NCBI GenBank assembly: GCA_903813345.2
Contig: CAIIXF020000001.1
Span: 684,001-744,000 of the forward strand
Source of the DNA: Owenia fusiformis
Lineage: Eukaryota > Annelida > Polychaeta > Sabellida > Oweniidae
Reading direction: 5' to 3'
Length of the DNA stretch: 60,000 nt
Positions within the stretch are counted from its first letter, which is position 1. Each line of letters starts with the position of its first letter. Positions 1 to 11,578 of this stretch are shown in pieces. The position numbers were made by a program, and so were the translations under genes. The notes under the pieces are model-generated. The model searched no databases. It was not told the origin of the DNA and was given only the letters and a program-made list of their open reading frames with translations.

Positions 1-255
1 CATATTCTCATTGTATTTCGGCTCAATGACGTCAACTGTTGAAGAGGTCATATTCAGGTTGGCATTTTATCATTTCAACGATTATACAAACTCGATGCAG
101 TTATTTAAGTCAAAACGTCAGCAAATACCGTCACTGAGAGGGTGTGTTTTAAGCTATAATATCGGCTTAATGCAGAGTTGAAAAATATGTTTTCTCTCAA
201 TGATAAGACGATTGGCATTGAAAGCATTGAAAAGATTTGACAACAAATCCATTTT

Positions 256-470
256 AGCCAAACGGGGATCAATGCAACAAAGAACGATAACGAAGACAAT
301 TATTATCTTGTTCTTTACAGCAGAGAAGATCAATAAAAATCTTAACAGTCTTGGCTCCGCAAAAATACAAGCAACTGATAATAATGTTTTTCATTACAAT
401 CTGTAATTGCTCTTCAGAGGAGTACAAAGCTGTCCACTTTCATGAGTTACAGATGTTCGAAAATTTCTTT
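256..470 (+). repeat. Segmental duplication block 1, left copy
   Basis: This segment aligns with about 14870-15060 in the same orientation. Shared landmarks include TTTCATTACAATCTGTAATT followed by GCTCT and an AGAGGA string, and upstream the related pair GCCAAACGGGGATCAATG / GTCAAACGAGGATAAATGG. Identity is patchy, with small indels. It is the first of three collinear block pairs. Confidence 0.7.
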
Positions 471-612
471 AACAGGATATTCATCTTATTTCCTTCCCCC
501 AAACGCATACAACAGACCAATACAGAGAATTATACCACCTATCGTTTATAGTAATAGGGTAGAAATGGGATTTACTTATTGTTAAATTTCACAAGGCTTC
601 TTACAGCATTGG

Positions 613-801
613 TTAGAAACACTGCTGTATGACATCAACAAATACAGCATAGTTTTCTTGGTTAAAAGGACCAGGATTTCTAAGAAAGGTGTATTGATCT
701 GTATGATGACGAATAATCAATTTGGCAGTAAAATGAGCTGTCTCTGTCGCTTCAGAGCTCTTTAAGTCATTACATTGACACATCGAAGCAACAAGTGTCA
801 C
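613..801 (-). CDS. Possible short or terminal coding exon, unrecognised
   Basis: A 62-codon open segment on the minus strand ends in TAA. Its composition looks more protein-like than the surrounding shadows: mixed polar residues, few low-complexity runs, and a readable end (HTDQYTFLRNPGPF followed by QENYAVFVDVIQQCF). No convincing pyrimidine-rich acceptor lies upstream, no partner exon was found, and I do not recognise a family. It could be a terminal exon, a fossil exon or chance. It lies inside the duplicated region, but I could not see a matching frame in the right-hand copy. Confidence 0.2.
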   Translation of the reverse strand: MTLVASMCQCNDLKSSEATETAHFTAKLIIRHHTDQYTFLRNPGPFNQENYAVFVDVIQQCF

Positions 802-1714
802 TCATGTCAAAACATATCAAATTGGATTTTTATCTTGTTACCAACTAGCTAAGTGCTTGAAATCAGTTATTTCCGACTCCCGTCAAGTTTTTCCATTTGA
901 TTTATGCATGTGAAATAATACATTTCCGATATAGGGTAGTTCTAATCGTATTGTCACCTTGGGGTCGTTTGACTGTTTTCAGAAAATGAGTGTGCAGAAA
1001 AATGGTTTGTATAATTAAGTTTGAGTTCAGACATACCCTTTGCATTAGTTCGATTGAGCTTCAGTGGTTTATAACTAGACTGCGTGCAGGGTAACTCAGA
1101 CACTAAGAAAGGTTGTGAGATGTTCGTGCAACAGGTAAGCGATCTTGTCTAAACACAATGAATTTGCTTCTGTTAGCAAATATCACGAGTTATTCAATGA
1201 TCGAGGGAAATACAGAAAATATTTTGCCCGAGAAGGTCTGTCTCCACGATGAGCTAGCAGAGTCATATGGACCAATCAGATTGCAGGGAATTTTATCATC
1301 ATAGAATAAGCCAAAATATTGGCCAAAAATGTATTAAACACAACAGGGGAAAACACAACCAGCTGTAAGATGTAAGAAAATAAAACCCCTGCATCCCAAA
1401 CAATCATTCTAGCTCTATATGAATTTTGAACCTTGTGTGATGTATCTTTGAAAACATATTGAAATGTTTTCGACTTATTACATTCATCATACTCATTTCT
1501 TTTTTCCTCGATGGGTCGTATACATAACAATACAGCAAACCATCAGACAGTTACCCAATCTATATTTCTGTTGTTTATGCCACTTTGGTTTAATATCGAA
1601 TCAAAGTTCTCACAATAGACCTATTACAATAACTCAACGTCGTTCAAACTGTTTCAAATCACGAGATCGACCAAAGAACCATGGAACTCTCGAACAAATA
1701 TTGCTTTGTTTAAG

Positions 1715-4700
1715 TGTAAGTGTGTTCTGGAAGGGAAGTCGTATTTCCTACGGAGGTTGTTTGTGTCAGTGTACTGTTCTGGAAGAGGAGTCATATGTCC
1801 TACGGAGGTTGTTTGTGTAAGTGTGTTCTGGGAGGGGAGTCGTATGTCCTACGGAGGTTGTTTGTGTAAGTGTGTTCTGGAAGGGAAGTCGTATTTCCTA
1901 CGTAGGTTGTTTGTGTAAGTGTACTGTTCTGGAAGGGGAGTCATATGTCCTACGGAGGTTGTTTGTGTAAGTGTGTTCTGGGAGGGGAGTCGTCTTTCCT
2001 ACGTAGGTTGTTTGTGTAAGTGCACTGTTCTGGAAGGGGAGTCATATGTCCTACGGAGGTTGTTTGTGTAAGTGTGTTCTGGAAGGGAAGTCGTATTTCC
2101 TACGTAGGTTGTTTGTGTAAGTGTACTGTTCTGGAAGGGGAGTCATATGTCCTACGGAGGTTGTTTGTGTAAGTCTGTTCTTGAAGGGGAGTCGTATGTC
2201 CTACGGAGGTTGTTTGTGTAAGTGTGTTCTGGAAGGGAGTCGTATGTCCTACGGAGGTTATTTGTGTAAGTGTGTTCTGGGAGGGGAGTCGTATGTCCTA
2301 CGGAGGTTGTTTGTGTAAGTGTGTTCTGGAAGGGAGTCGTATGTCCTACAGAGGTTGTTTGTGTAAGTGTGTTCTGGGAGGAGAGTCGTATGTCCTACGG
2401 AGGTTGTTTGTGTGTACATGTGTTCTGGAAGGGAGTCGTATGTCCTACGGATGTTGTTTGTGTAAGTGTGTTCTGGGAGGGGAGTCGTATTTCCTACGGA
2501 GGTTTTTTGTGTAAGTGTGTTCTGGAAGGGAGTCGTATGTCTTACGGAGGTTGTTTGTGTAAGTGTGTTCTGGGAGAGGAGTCGTATTTCCTACGGAGGT
2601 TGTTTGTGTGTACATGTGTTCTGGAAGGGGAGTCGTATGTCCTACGGAGGTTGTTTGTGTAAGTGTACTGTTCTGGAAGGGGAGTCGTATGTCCTACGGA
2701 GGTTGTTTGTGTAAGTGTGTTCTGGGAGGGGAGTCGTATGTCCTACGGAGGTTGTTTGTGTGTACATGTGTTCTGGAAGGGAGTCGTATATCCTACGGAG
2801 GTTGTTTGTGTGTACATGTGTTCTGGAAGGGAGTCATAATTCCTACGGAGGTTGTTTGTGTGTACATGTGTTCTGGGAGGGGAGTCATAATTCCTACGGA
2901 GGTTGTTTGTGTGTACATGTGTTCTGGGAGGGGAGTCATATGTCCTACGGAGGTTGTTTGTGTGTACATGTGTTCTGGAAGGGGAGTCGTATGTCTTACG
3001 GGGGTTGTTTGTGTAAGTGTGTTCTGGAAGGGGAGTCGTATGTCTTACGGGGGTTGTTTGTGTAAGTGTGTTCTGGAAGGGGAGTCGTATGTCTTACGGA
3101 GATTGTTAGTGTAAGTGTGTTCTGGGAGGGGAGTCGTATGTCCTACGGAGGTTGTTTGTGTAAGTGTGTTCTGGGAGGGAGTCGTATTTCCTACGGAGGT
3201 TGTTGTGTAAGTGTGTTCTGGGAGGGGAGTCGTATGTCCTACGGAGGTTGTTTGTGTAAGTGTGTTCTGGAAGAGGAGTCGTATGTCCTACGGAGGTTGT
3301 TTGTGTAAGTGTGTTCTGGAAGGGGAGTCGTATGTCCTACGGAGGTTGTTTGTGTAAGTGTGTTCTGGAAGGGAGTCGTATGTCTTACGGAGGTTGTTTG
3401 TGTGTACATGTGTTCTGGAAGGGAGTCGTATGTCTTACGGAGGTTGTTAGTGTAAGTGTGTTCTGGAAGAGGAGTCGTATGTTATACAGAGGTTGTTTGT
3501 GTAAGTGTGTTCTGGAAGGAAGTCGTATGTCTTACGGAGGTTGTTTGTGTGTACATGTGTTCTGGAAGGGGAGTCGTATGTCCTACGGAGGTTGTTTGTG
3601 TAAGTGTGTTCTGGAAGGGGAGTCGTATGTCTTACGGAGGTTGTTTGGTTAAGTGTGTTCTGGAAGGGAAGTCGTATTTCCTACGGAGGTTGTTAGTGTA
3701 AGTGTGTTCTGGAAGTGAGACGTATGTCTTACGGAGGTTGTTTGTGTAAGTGTGTTCTGGAAGGGGAGTCGTATTTCCTACGGAGATTGTTTGTGTAAGT
3801 GTGTTCTGGAAGGGAGTCTTATGTCTTACGGAGGTTGTTTGTGTAAGTGTGTTCTGGAAGGGGAGTCATATGTCTTACGGAGGTTGTTTGTGTGTACATG
3901 TGTTCTGGAAGGGGAGTCGTATGTCCTACGGAGGTTGTTTGTGTAAGTGTGTTCTGGAAGGGAGTCGTATTTCCTACGGAGGTTGTTTGGTTAAGTGTGT
4001 TCTGGAGGGGAGTCGTATGTCCTACGGAGGTTGTTTGTGTAAGTGTGTTCTGGAAGGGAGTCGTATATCCTACGGAGGTTGTTTGTGTAAGTGTGTTCTG
4101 GAAGTGAGACGTATGTCTTACGGAGGTTGTTTGTGTAAGTGTGTTCTGGGAGGGGAGTCGTATGTCCTACGGAGGTTGTTTGTGTAAGTGTGTTCTGGAA
4201 GGAAGTAGTATGTCTTACGGAGGTTGTTTGTGTGTACATGTGTTCTGGAAGGGGAGTCGTATGTCTTACGGAGGTTGTTAGTGTAAACGTGTCTTGGAGG
4301 GGAGTCGTATGTCTTACGGAGGTTGTTTGTGTAAGTGTGTTCAGGAAGGGAGTCGTATATCCTACGGAGGTTGTTTGTGTAAGTGTGTTCTGGAAGTGAG
4401 ACGTATGTCTTACGGAGGTTGTTTGTGTAAGTGTGTTCTGGGAGGGGAGTCGTATGTCCTACGGAGGTTGCTTGTGTAAGTGTGTTCTGGAAGGAAGTAG
4501 TATGTCTTACGGAGGTTGTTTGTGTGTACATGTGTTCTGGAAGGGGAGTCGTATGTCTTACGGAGGTTGTTAGTGTAAACGTGTTCTGGAAGGGAGTCGT
4601 ATGTCCTACGGATGTTGTTTGTGTAAGTGTGTTCTAGAAGGAAGTCGTATGTCCTACGGAGGTTGTTTGTGTGTACATGTGTTCTGGAAGGGAGTCGTAT

Positions 4701-4911
4701 GTCTTACGGAGGTTGTTAGTGTAAGTGTGTTCTGGGAAGGGAGTCGTATGTTATACAGAGGTTGTTTGTGTAAGTGTGTTCTGGAAGGGAGTCGTATGTC
4801 CTACGGAGGTTGTTTGTGTAAGTGTGTTCTGGAAGTGAGACGTATGTCTTACGGAGGTTGTTTGTGTAAGTGTGTTCTGGAAGAGGAGTCGTATGTCCTA
4901 CGGAGGTTGAT
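1715..4911 (+). repeat. 49-bp minisatellite array (about 65 units)
   Basis: Head-to-tail array with a modal unit of 49 bp. The unit reads roughly GTGTTCTGGAAGGGGAGTCG, then TATGTCCTACGGAGGTTG, then TTTGTGTAAGT. Length variants of 48 bp (one G fewer in the G run), 51 bp (GTGTGTACATGT spacer) and 52 bp (GTGTACTGTTC spacer) are interspersed. Stop codons come from the GTAAG spacer and from GTTAGTGTAA variants, so short cysteine-rich open frames appear in all three frames. These are repeat artefacts and not genes. The array starts and stops abruptly in unrelated sequence. Confidence 0.97.
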
Positions 4912-5974
4912 TAATGTCTACTACAATTAATTCTAAAATTAAAATCAGTTTTAGGCAGAAATGAAATTAACCATTTTGATCAGCTTCGTTAACCAATTTG
5001 CACAAAAATAACATTCAATCTGATAAACGTATGTCCGAAAAGTGACATTTGCGGAGAAATTAAGTGTTGAGGGTTTTATGAACGATGTACAAACATGTAA
5101 ATTGAAATAAATGTCTTCGTTAAACCATTAATCCCATGTTTTTGCTGTTATACGTAATGCTTCGATGAAAAGCCTTTTTCTCCGACCTGTATATAAATAT
5201 AAACGTTCAAAACAGGTCTACTCATCTCTAGCCTCAATTGTCAGTTATCCAAAGACCCGTGTGCTTGTAAAATCACACGGATCCACAAAGAAAGGTACAT
5301 CCCTTAAAACATTTTGAAATGACATTTTGTCACCAATTCGAGGAACACATTCATGACGACCTGTCACAAAATATTCCCTTTTGATGATGTTTAGCATTTA
5401 GATTGGATTTTTTCATTCCTTTGCATTTCGAAATCTAATAATTCTGAAATAGATGGACAAATTGAACGAACCTTAAATTGTATTTTATGTCAATAACAGA
5501 TTCTTTTTCTCGATACATCGAGTTTTTTTTAAATAACACTAACGTTTATAATAATTGTCCAATTTTGTATAATACGAGCATGATTTATAAGCCAAAAGTT
5601 GAATGGTTCCTGAATTATTTTAAGATTTTGTATAAACGAGGGCGATAGTCCGAGTTCAAAGCCAAACATTACATGTATCTGATAGCCCCAATCTTGAAAT
5701 CTATTTCATAGTATCACAGGCAAATAAAACGGGTTGGTTTAAAATCGCATTCGCATAACAATAAATGAGATACATACATATATATAGTTTTACCTGAAAT
5801 GAGTAAATAACTTGGGAACATTATAATAACACTATTGCATGATATTACCAGAATGGTTTTCCAACCATCCATGTCGATTCCAATATGATATTGAACTACC
5901 ATAACAATGAATTCGATTACGGTTGTAAATTGATTCCTTACAAGACACGTTTATTCAACTGCCCACTTGTGTTC
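4912..5974. other. Non-coding stretch between array and duplication block
   Basis: AT-rich single-copy-looking DNA. No open frame with exon-like borders, repeat or inverted repeat stands out. Confidence 0.5.
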
Positions 5975-6840
5975 ATCTTAATTAGTTAACCCACCACGGC
6001 CATCTGATGAAAATGTTCATGAAAAGTTTCTTTCTTCAGCGAAAAGGTTTTGAACAAAAACGGTGATATAATGTTCCTACCTTTCTCTTTAGGATGGTGT
6101 ATTTTATTGTACTTCTCAATTGCCGGAGTTGTTCGTTGCCATGAAAATCATCTTTATACACTTTTATTTTGAGCTAAGAGCTATCGTAATTTGTGTAGAA
6201 TAATAATCCACATCGATCAATTTACATTAACCCCGCTCGACTCCTTTTTGTTGTTTCATTGTAAACTCACATATCCGGGTAACTTTACGTATTGTACATT
6301 TTAGTTGTAAACAATAGTAGTGCCCATTTCTGCTATATTTTCATTTATTTTAAATTCTCATGCTTCGTGATCCAATCCACACTGAATGAGAACATAATAA
6401 TAATTTGATGTCCCCGGACCGATGTCTTCAAAACAATGGCAATTCACTCCTCCAATCGATCAGTGTGAAACATGCACGTAAAGCTTTTGCGCTAATGCAA
6501 TTATATCGATGTAGAATGATGACGATTTCTGATAATGCTCCTAATGTATAACAATTAAGGATTACGACTAAATTGAGATGTTGATGTATCCTTGAATCTT
6601 CTCAATAGATTTCTTATTAGGACTCTAGTTAAATGTTCATGTATACAGAATCATGGCACTATCATGACTGTGAAGCAATTAACCAGGTATGGATTAGGGA
6701 CAACCCGTGAACACAGCCGATGATTGTTTTGAGGGATATATGTGCATCCTCAGTTAGTACCATATATCAACAATACCTTACCAATGCCAGCTCCTATCCC
6801 AGTCTCACAAAGGATGACTTCAACGTCACTTTATGTAACA
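5975..6840 (+). repeat. Segmental duplication block 2, left copy
   Basis: Aligns collinearly with about 16005-16860. The best part is 6330-6560 versus 16360-16580, where long runs are identical, for example ATTATATCGATGTAGAATGA followed by TGACGATTTCTGATAATGCT, and AACAATGGCAATTCACTCCT. Outside this core the similarity falls but order is kept: a GTTAACCCA start, AATAATCC..ATCAATTT in the middle, and GGTGATTGTTTTGA / CGATGATTGTTTTGA near the end. No coding frame is conserved between the copies as far as I can see. Confidence 0.85.
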
Positions 6841-8774
6841 AGAACGGGGTTAATCACCCATTTTTAATAATCAACTACTTCTAAATGTATTGATTCTTCT
6901 ACAGAAATGTTAGATTTTACAGACATCCTTTCGAATTGACAAAGTCTATCCAATGTCCCATGATGTAGGTATTCAACAGTGTGGTTCGGTAGTCTTTGCT
7001 ATCTTACGTATACGCATGCATTCCAAACTTATTAGCGCGTCCGTGTCCGTGTCCAGCAATGAATTGTAGACGTCAATATCTCCGAAGGAACTTAGCGTAG
7101 TAATTTATATTTAGTTCCATATGCAAACGCCAAGAATCGAAATAATCCCGTAACCAATCCCCATTGGCCCATGACCATCACTATCAAAGTATTGAAGCCA
7201 TTTAAAATATTGCGCGCGTTTCTTGTAACTAGTTACATGTACACGCGTCTTAAATTATCACATTGGAATTGAGATGTCGAATTTGACATCATATGCTATG
7301 TTCTGGATATGTCAATAACAGATGATCCGAATGAGTAATTCGCACTATTTCAATGTCTTTGGCCTAATTTGATGAGACGATGTGGAAACGATAAGTGTCA
7401 TTCAGAATAAGTATTCACTTTCCAGCTTTTAACAGTTTTATTTCTAATCTAAAGTACTGATTCAGTCCTATATATGTAAGATGAAGAGACAAGCCATAAT
7501 TCATTAGAATCATCGCTTCGACCCATCGCTTTCGTTTCGGAGGACTACACACGGATGTAATGCTTAATAACTCAGATGGAGTAGTAAGTTGCCAGTTTCA
7601 CCACCAGGTGGCTCGTTCGGGTCAGATAGAATGGCGGGTATAGTAGAAAGTTACCTTTAACTTTAACTTTAGTAGTTTAATTTCCATTCACTCCAATGTA
7701 TCTAATAGTTATGCAAATTAAAGTTTGACAAGTTAGAGAATATATTATCTGTCCAAATCAATAAAAGATATTGCATTTTTCGTGATTTTATAACATGGGG
7801 TCTATGGAGAATCTCCCCGAACAAGTAGTCACATTTTCAAATAAAAATTTAAAGTTGATAAACAATTTTCGAAACCATATTTCTAGATATTCAAATATGA
7901 CATCACTTTGACTGAATTTTGAATAGTCAATGACGTAAATCAAGATTATTTCTACTCGCATCTAGTCTTGATATAAACATTTTTCTTTTTTCGTCCTTTA
8001 TCTTTATGTAAAATAACAAGTTACAATATCAACATTTGTATGCCTCGTCGACACTCGTATGGACCCTGGTTTAGTATATTGTATTTACCCCACTTATTCT
8101 AATGTGAAATAGTGGAATTGAAATTGAATTAAAAATTGAGATTGTTGTCTATTTAATGACTTCGTAGGATTGATCTTATGAATCCATCAGCGTAACCCAA
8201 GCGCTTCCTTCATAAACGTTGATGAATCCCATTCGTTCATTATTAGACACCAACTTCAATTTGAAATTCATTATTTCTTAATTTATTTATACTTCTGTAT
8301 TCGCAGTCTGTTATCAAAAGTCCCGATTGCCATTTTATCATTATTAAGAAAAATCAGATTACATTAATGTATTATGGATAGTCCGGAACTGAAGCGGATA
8401 TTGTAAAGGAAATGGGTATTGAAAAATGGGCGATTTTACGTATTTTATTGATTAAAAACACTCTGCTAAAGGCAAATAATGTGTATTTAACAGATTGAAT
8501 ATACCTTTAAATAATTTGTGTCTCTACAATTACATTTTGAAATATCACCCCTCAAACTATTGCGTACTTCTGCATTACAAATAAACCGTGAACATAAAAT
8601 TTGAATCAGATGATAATACTTGAAATGTTATATGCATGTCCTGCAGGTGTTATTAACTTCAGAATTTCACTGGATATAATAACCGGTTGCGCAACGTCTA
8701 TTATATATGAGATCATGCTAAAAAATGTGAAAATATATAAGAAAACATTGTATTCCTAAGCTCAACAACATTTT
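6841..8774. other. Non-coding stretch, nothing recognised
   Basis: AT-rich DNA without an exon-like frame. A short direct motif (CTTTAACTTTAACTTTAG, near 7650) and scattered A/T tracts are the only visible structure. Confidence 0.45.
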
Positions 8775-9086
8775 AAAGCGCAACCTGTCATGAGGAAACA
8801 ACCCCAAGTATCCCAAATTATGATCAAAGGCGCCTAACAACCAAATATTTCCCGCCATTCAGGAATTAATGTCCCACTCCAAAACTAGGAAATATCCAAG
8901 CACAGATGCCAAATGGAAAGAACCGAAACAGTAAAAAAAGCTAGCAAGAAAAGCAAACCCTAAGTGTAAACCTGTCATAAGAAAAATATACCCTATTTAA
9001 CCCAAAACCATGATCCAACTTGAAAAGATAAAATGTCTGAAATTCCCCTTCCCCTTTAATCGAAAACCAATATCACAATCATAGAA
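8775..9086 (+). repeat. Dispersed ~190-bp repeat, copy 1 (plus partial copy)
   Basis: About 8890-9086 aligns with 11338-11522. Shared strings are GCAAGAAAAGCAAACCCTAA / ACAAGAAAAGCAAACTGTAA, GTGTAAACCTGTCATAAG / GTGTAAATCTGTCAAACG and ACCAATATCACAATC at the far end. A second, shorter copy precedes it at about 8775-8835 (AACCTGTCATGAGG..TATCCCAAATTATGATC). I see no tRNA-like head or terminal inverted repeat, so the class is undetermined. Confidence 0.65.
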
Positions 9087-9939
9087 ATAGAAAATAGAAA
9101 CACAACATGTAGAAAACAGTTTTAATTCATTTTGGGACGTGTGTGCAACTGGGACTCATTTATTAATAGCATATTTGGTATGTTAACTAGCATTACGTTA
9201 GCGAATGGGGTTTATTGTACAATTAAAGGAGATAATCCTATAAAATACCAAGTTAGACTTAATCATAGCAAATCATGGCTGTCGTAAATCATCATTTTAA
9301 TACACCATAAGGCTAACAGATATACACTATCAACTTATCCAACCTGACGTTTGCCATAAAATATTTATTCAACCGTTCTTGGTCTAAACGGCATACGGCC
9401 ATTCTTTCAAAGTGTTTACTTACTCGGGTACATCATCGTTCCACTCTGCAACGAATTGAACAGATTTCTGCAAGCAAATGCTCACATTGAATTGACAGGA
9501 ACTGTTACATATTCCTAAAACGTGACTTGGGAGGGGGATGGAGATCATTTCTCAAGAAATGCGCTAGTACCTCGCAAAACGCATATTTTATATCTTCTAT
9601 ATATTCCCATTGATACATTTGGCTATTCACAATGTTATTTTTGGTTGAAAATTTCTTTAAAGAGAGTCGTCATCCTAAATAATTCCTTACAAATTAGTTC
9701 ATCGTTTCTACTTGGATCAGATCTCACCATATTTCATATCAATTCGTCCGTCGTTTTGGTTCAGTGTCCCGTCTTAAAAATCATTCAATTGAATTGTCTG
9801 GGACCAGTTCCTTTGATAGAATGTGCGTATTAAGATTTGGATATAACTTGTGTCTTTTACAATCTAATTGGATTCTATAACCTGCCCTTTGATTATATTT
9901 GCATTAACCGACAAGGTTTATGTGGTTGTATATATACAA
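9087..9939. other. Non-coding stretch, nothing recognised
   Basis: Contains a 103-codon open frame (9522-9833, + strand) with low-information composition, no clear splice borders and no family resemblance. I do not treat it as a gene. Confidence 0.4.
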
Positions 9940-10190
9940 GTCCGTATCTGAAAAAAATGTACCCATTAAGAATGCTTGAACACTAAACTCAGCTTATATT
10001 TCATTTCATTGATTCTGAAATTCCTTTCCCCACTAATTCATTGCAAAACACATGGAACAGATATTTGTGCTATTAATATGTACAAATAAGAGGCTTAAAC
10101 ATTGGCGTTAAAAGCCTCTCTCTGATCTGTTGAAATGGCAGCGATTCTGTTTCGATGTACAAAACACCTACAATGAGGCGCTCTGTTTTT
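9940..10190 (+). repeat. Segmental duplication block 3, left copy
   Basis: Matches about 21870-22180 in the same orientation. Shared strings are CCCATTAAGAATGCTTGAAC / TCCATTAACAATGCTTGTAT, TACAAATAAGAGGCTTAAAC / TACAAATAAGAGGATAACCA, and GTTGAAATGGCAGCGATTCT / GTTGAAATGGCAGCAATTCT. It is the third collinear pair of the proposed duplication. Confidence 0.75.
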
Positions 10191-11337
10191 TGTTAAGTCT
10201 GATAACTGGTGGTCGATATATACGATAATGCACTTTAAATCTCAATCAACAATCGACGTTGTGGTAAAGTAAGATCTTTATTGCTGCTAAAGCTCCTAAT
10301 GATCGTACATTTCCATATATTTTTAGACTTTATAGATCCAGATATCATAGCGGGGAGTATCTATTGTGGCTACCAGATATTCATCTCCAGATCTTGTAAC
10401 ATGTTCACCTTGCAAGATAAAGTCAAGAAGGGATCTGAATAAATCAGAAAATCAGAATTGGAAACATCAGAAACGTATTCCTGATCAGGATCATATAATT
10501 TGTGCGGCATAAAACAAACATGCAAAAGTTTCATCTCTGTCGCTTCTCAGAAGTATAATTCACATGCTGTTTAAGGAAAGTTATAAAAGTTGGGTAAAAA
10601 GCCATAAAACCGTCGGTTGTCGAATTTCAGTAAGCACCATATAATATGCTGATATGGCGGCATTTGATTTGATCAAAATGTGATTAGTCGGGAAGCAAAT
10701 GAGCTTACGATGACGCAAAGAATCTCACTAATCCAAAACTAATGATTGTTTAGGATGATCTAATGACGTATTGTTAATAAAGCACGTGTTCTGATAATTA
10801 TAGCTTTTCCTCCCGAGGATGTTCCTCATTTCAGATCACAAGAAATATCATCCCCACGATCATTTTTTCCATTTACTTTATACCCCCTTTGAAACACAAG
10901 CAATTACTCCTTCCGTTGCACAATATATAATTGTGTATTAAGACTAATAGTTCTTAGGTTATTCCACGTGTCAGGTAATTGATTTGAAGTAGTTCATAAT
11001 TTGAAGCTATAGTCTGAAGTTATTGTAAAGTTAAGACAGAGTCAGGAGTATAAGTAGTTACAAAATTGCACGCAACGTGTGTGATTGACCTGCCAATGTA
11101 TTATTTATCATCTCAAATAAATTATAAAGAAAATGACACATTATATCTTATCAGTGAAGTTATTGAAGAAGTAAGGGTACGAAGTTGTGCAATTTCTCCA
11201 AAATAATAGGATCCGCATTTTTCGAAAATGAAGCCATAATCATATTTTTGTTTTTTCTTTAATAACATATGAACTTTGGTAGTCTACGAAATTATATATG
11301 AAAAGACGTAATATGTTGGTAAAGTTAGATCGTCGAA
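10191..11337. other. Non-coding stretch, nothing recognised
   Basis: AT-rich DNA lying beyond the last matched duplication block. No exon-like frame or repeat was recognised. Confidence 0.45.
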
Positions 11338-11522
11338 TATATAAGCGCAAATGCCAAAAAGGAAGGGTGACGAAAAACTTTAAAGAAACCCAACAAGAAA
11401 AGCAAACTGTAAGTGTAAATCTGTCAAACGAAATCTCAAAACCGCGATCTAACGTGAAAAGAAACAATGTCTAAAATCCCCCTCCCTCCTCCAATCGAGA
11501 ACCAATATCACAATCCAGGACC
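11338..11522 (+). repeat. Dispersed ~190-bp repeat, copy 2
   Basis: Second full-length copy of the family seen at 8890-9086, with about three quarters of bases matching by eye. Read on the minus strand it gives a phrase, FTLTVCFSCWVSL, that recurs in the inverted copy at about 47395-47515. This may be residual coding sequence of an element or simply repeat identity. It ends about 55 bp before the 39-bp array. Confidence 0.65.
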
Positions 11523-11578
11523 AGAACACCAAGGGACGTTTCATTCAGACTGAAGTCATTACAATACAAGTTGAAGAA

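Larger units (their letters stand above)
1..1714. other. Left flank, no confident gene
   Basis: No exon set can be assembled here. The stretch holds the left member of a duplicated segment (about 256-470), a short copy of a dispersed repeat (about 1365-1410) and one minus-strand open segment (613-801) listed separately. The rest is AT-rich sequence in which I recognise nothing. Confidence 0.5.

Noticed and set aside
1706-4930. Many cysteine-rich open frames in the 49-bp array (both strands)
   Set aside because: They overlap in all frames and follow the repeat unit, so they are repeat by-products and not a toxin- or keratin-like gene family.
9522-9833. 103-codon + strand frame
   Set aside because: Composition resembles translated AT-rich non-coding DNA; no family resemblance or splice borders.
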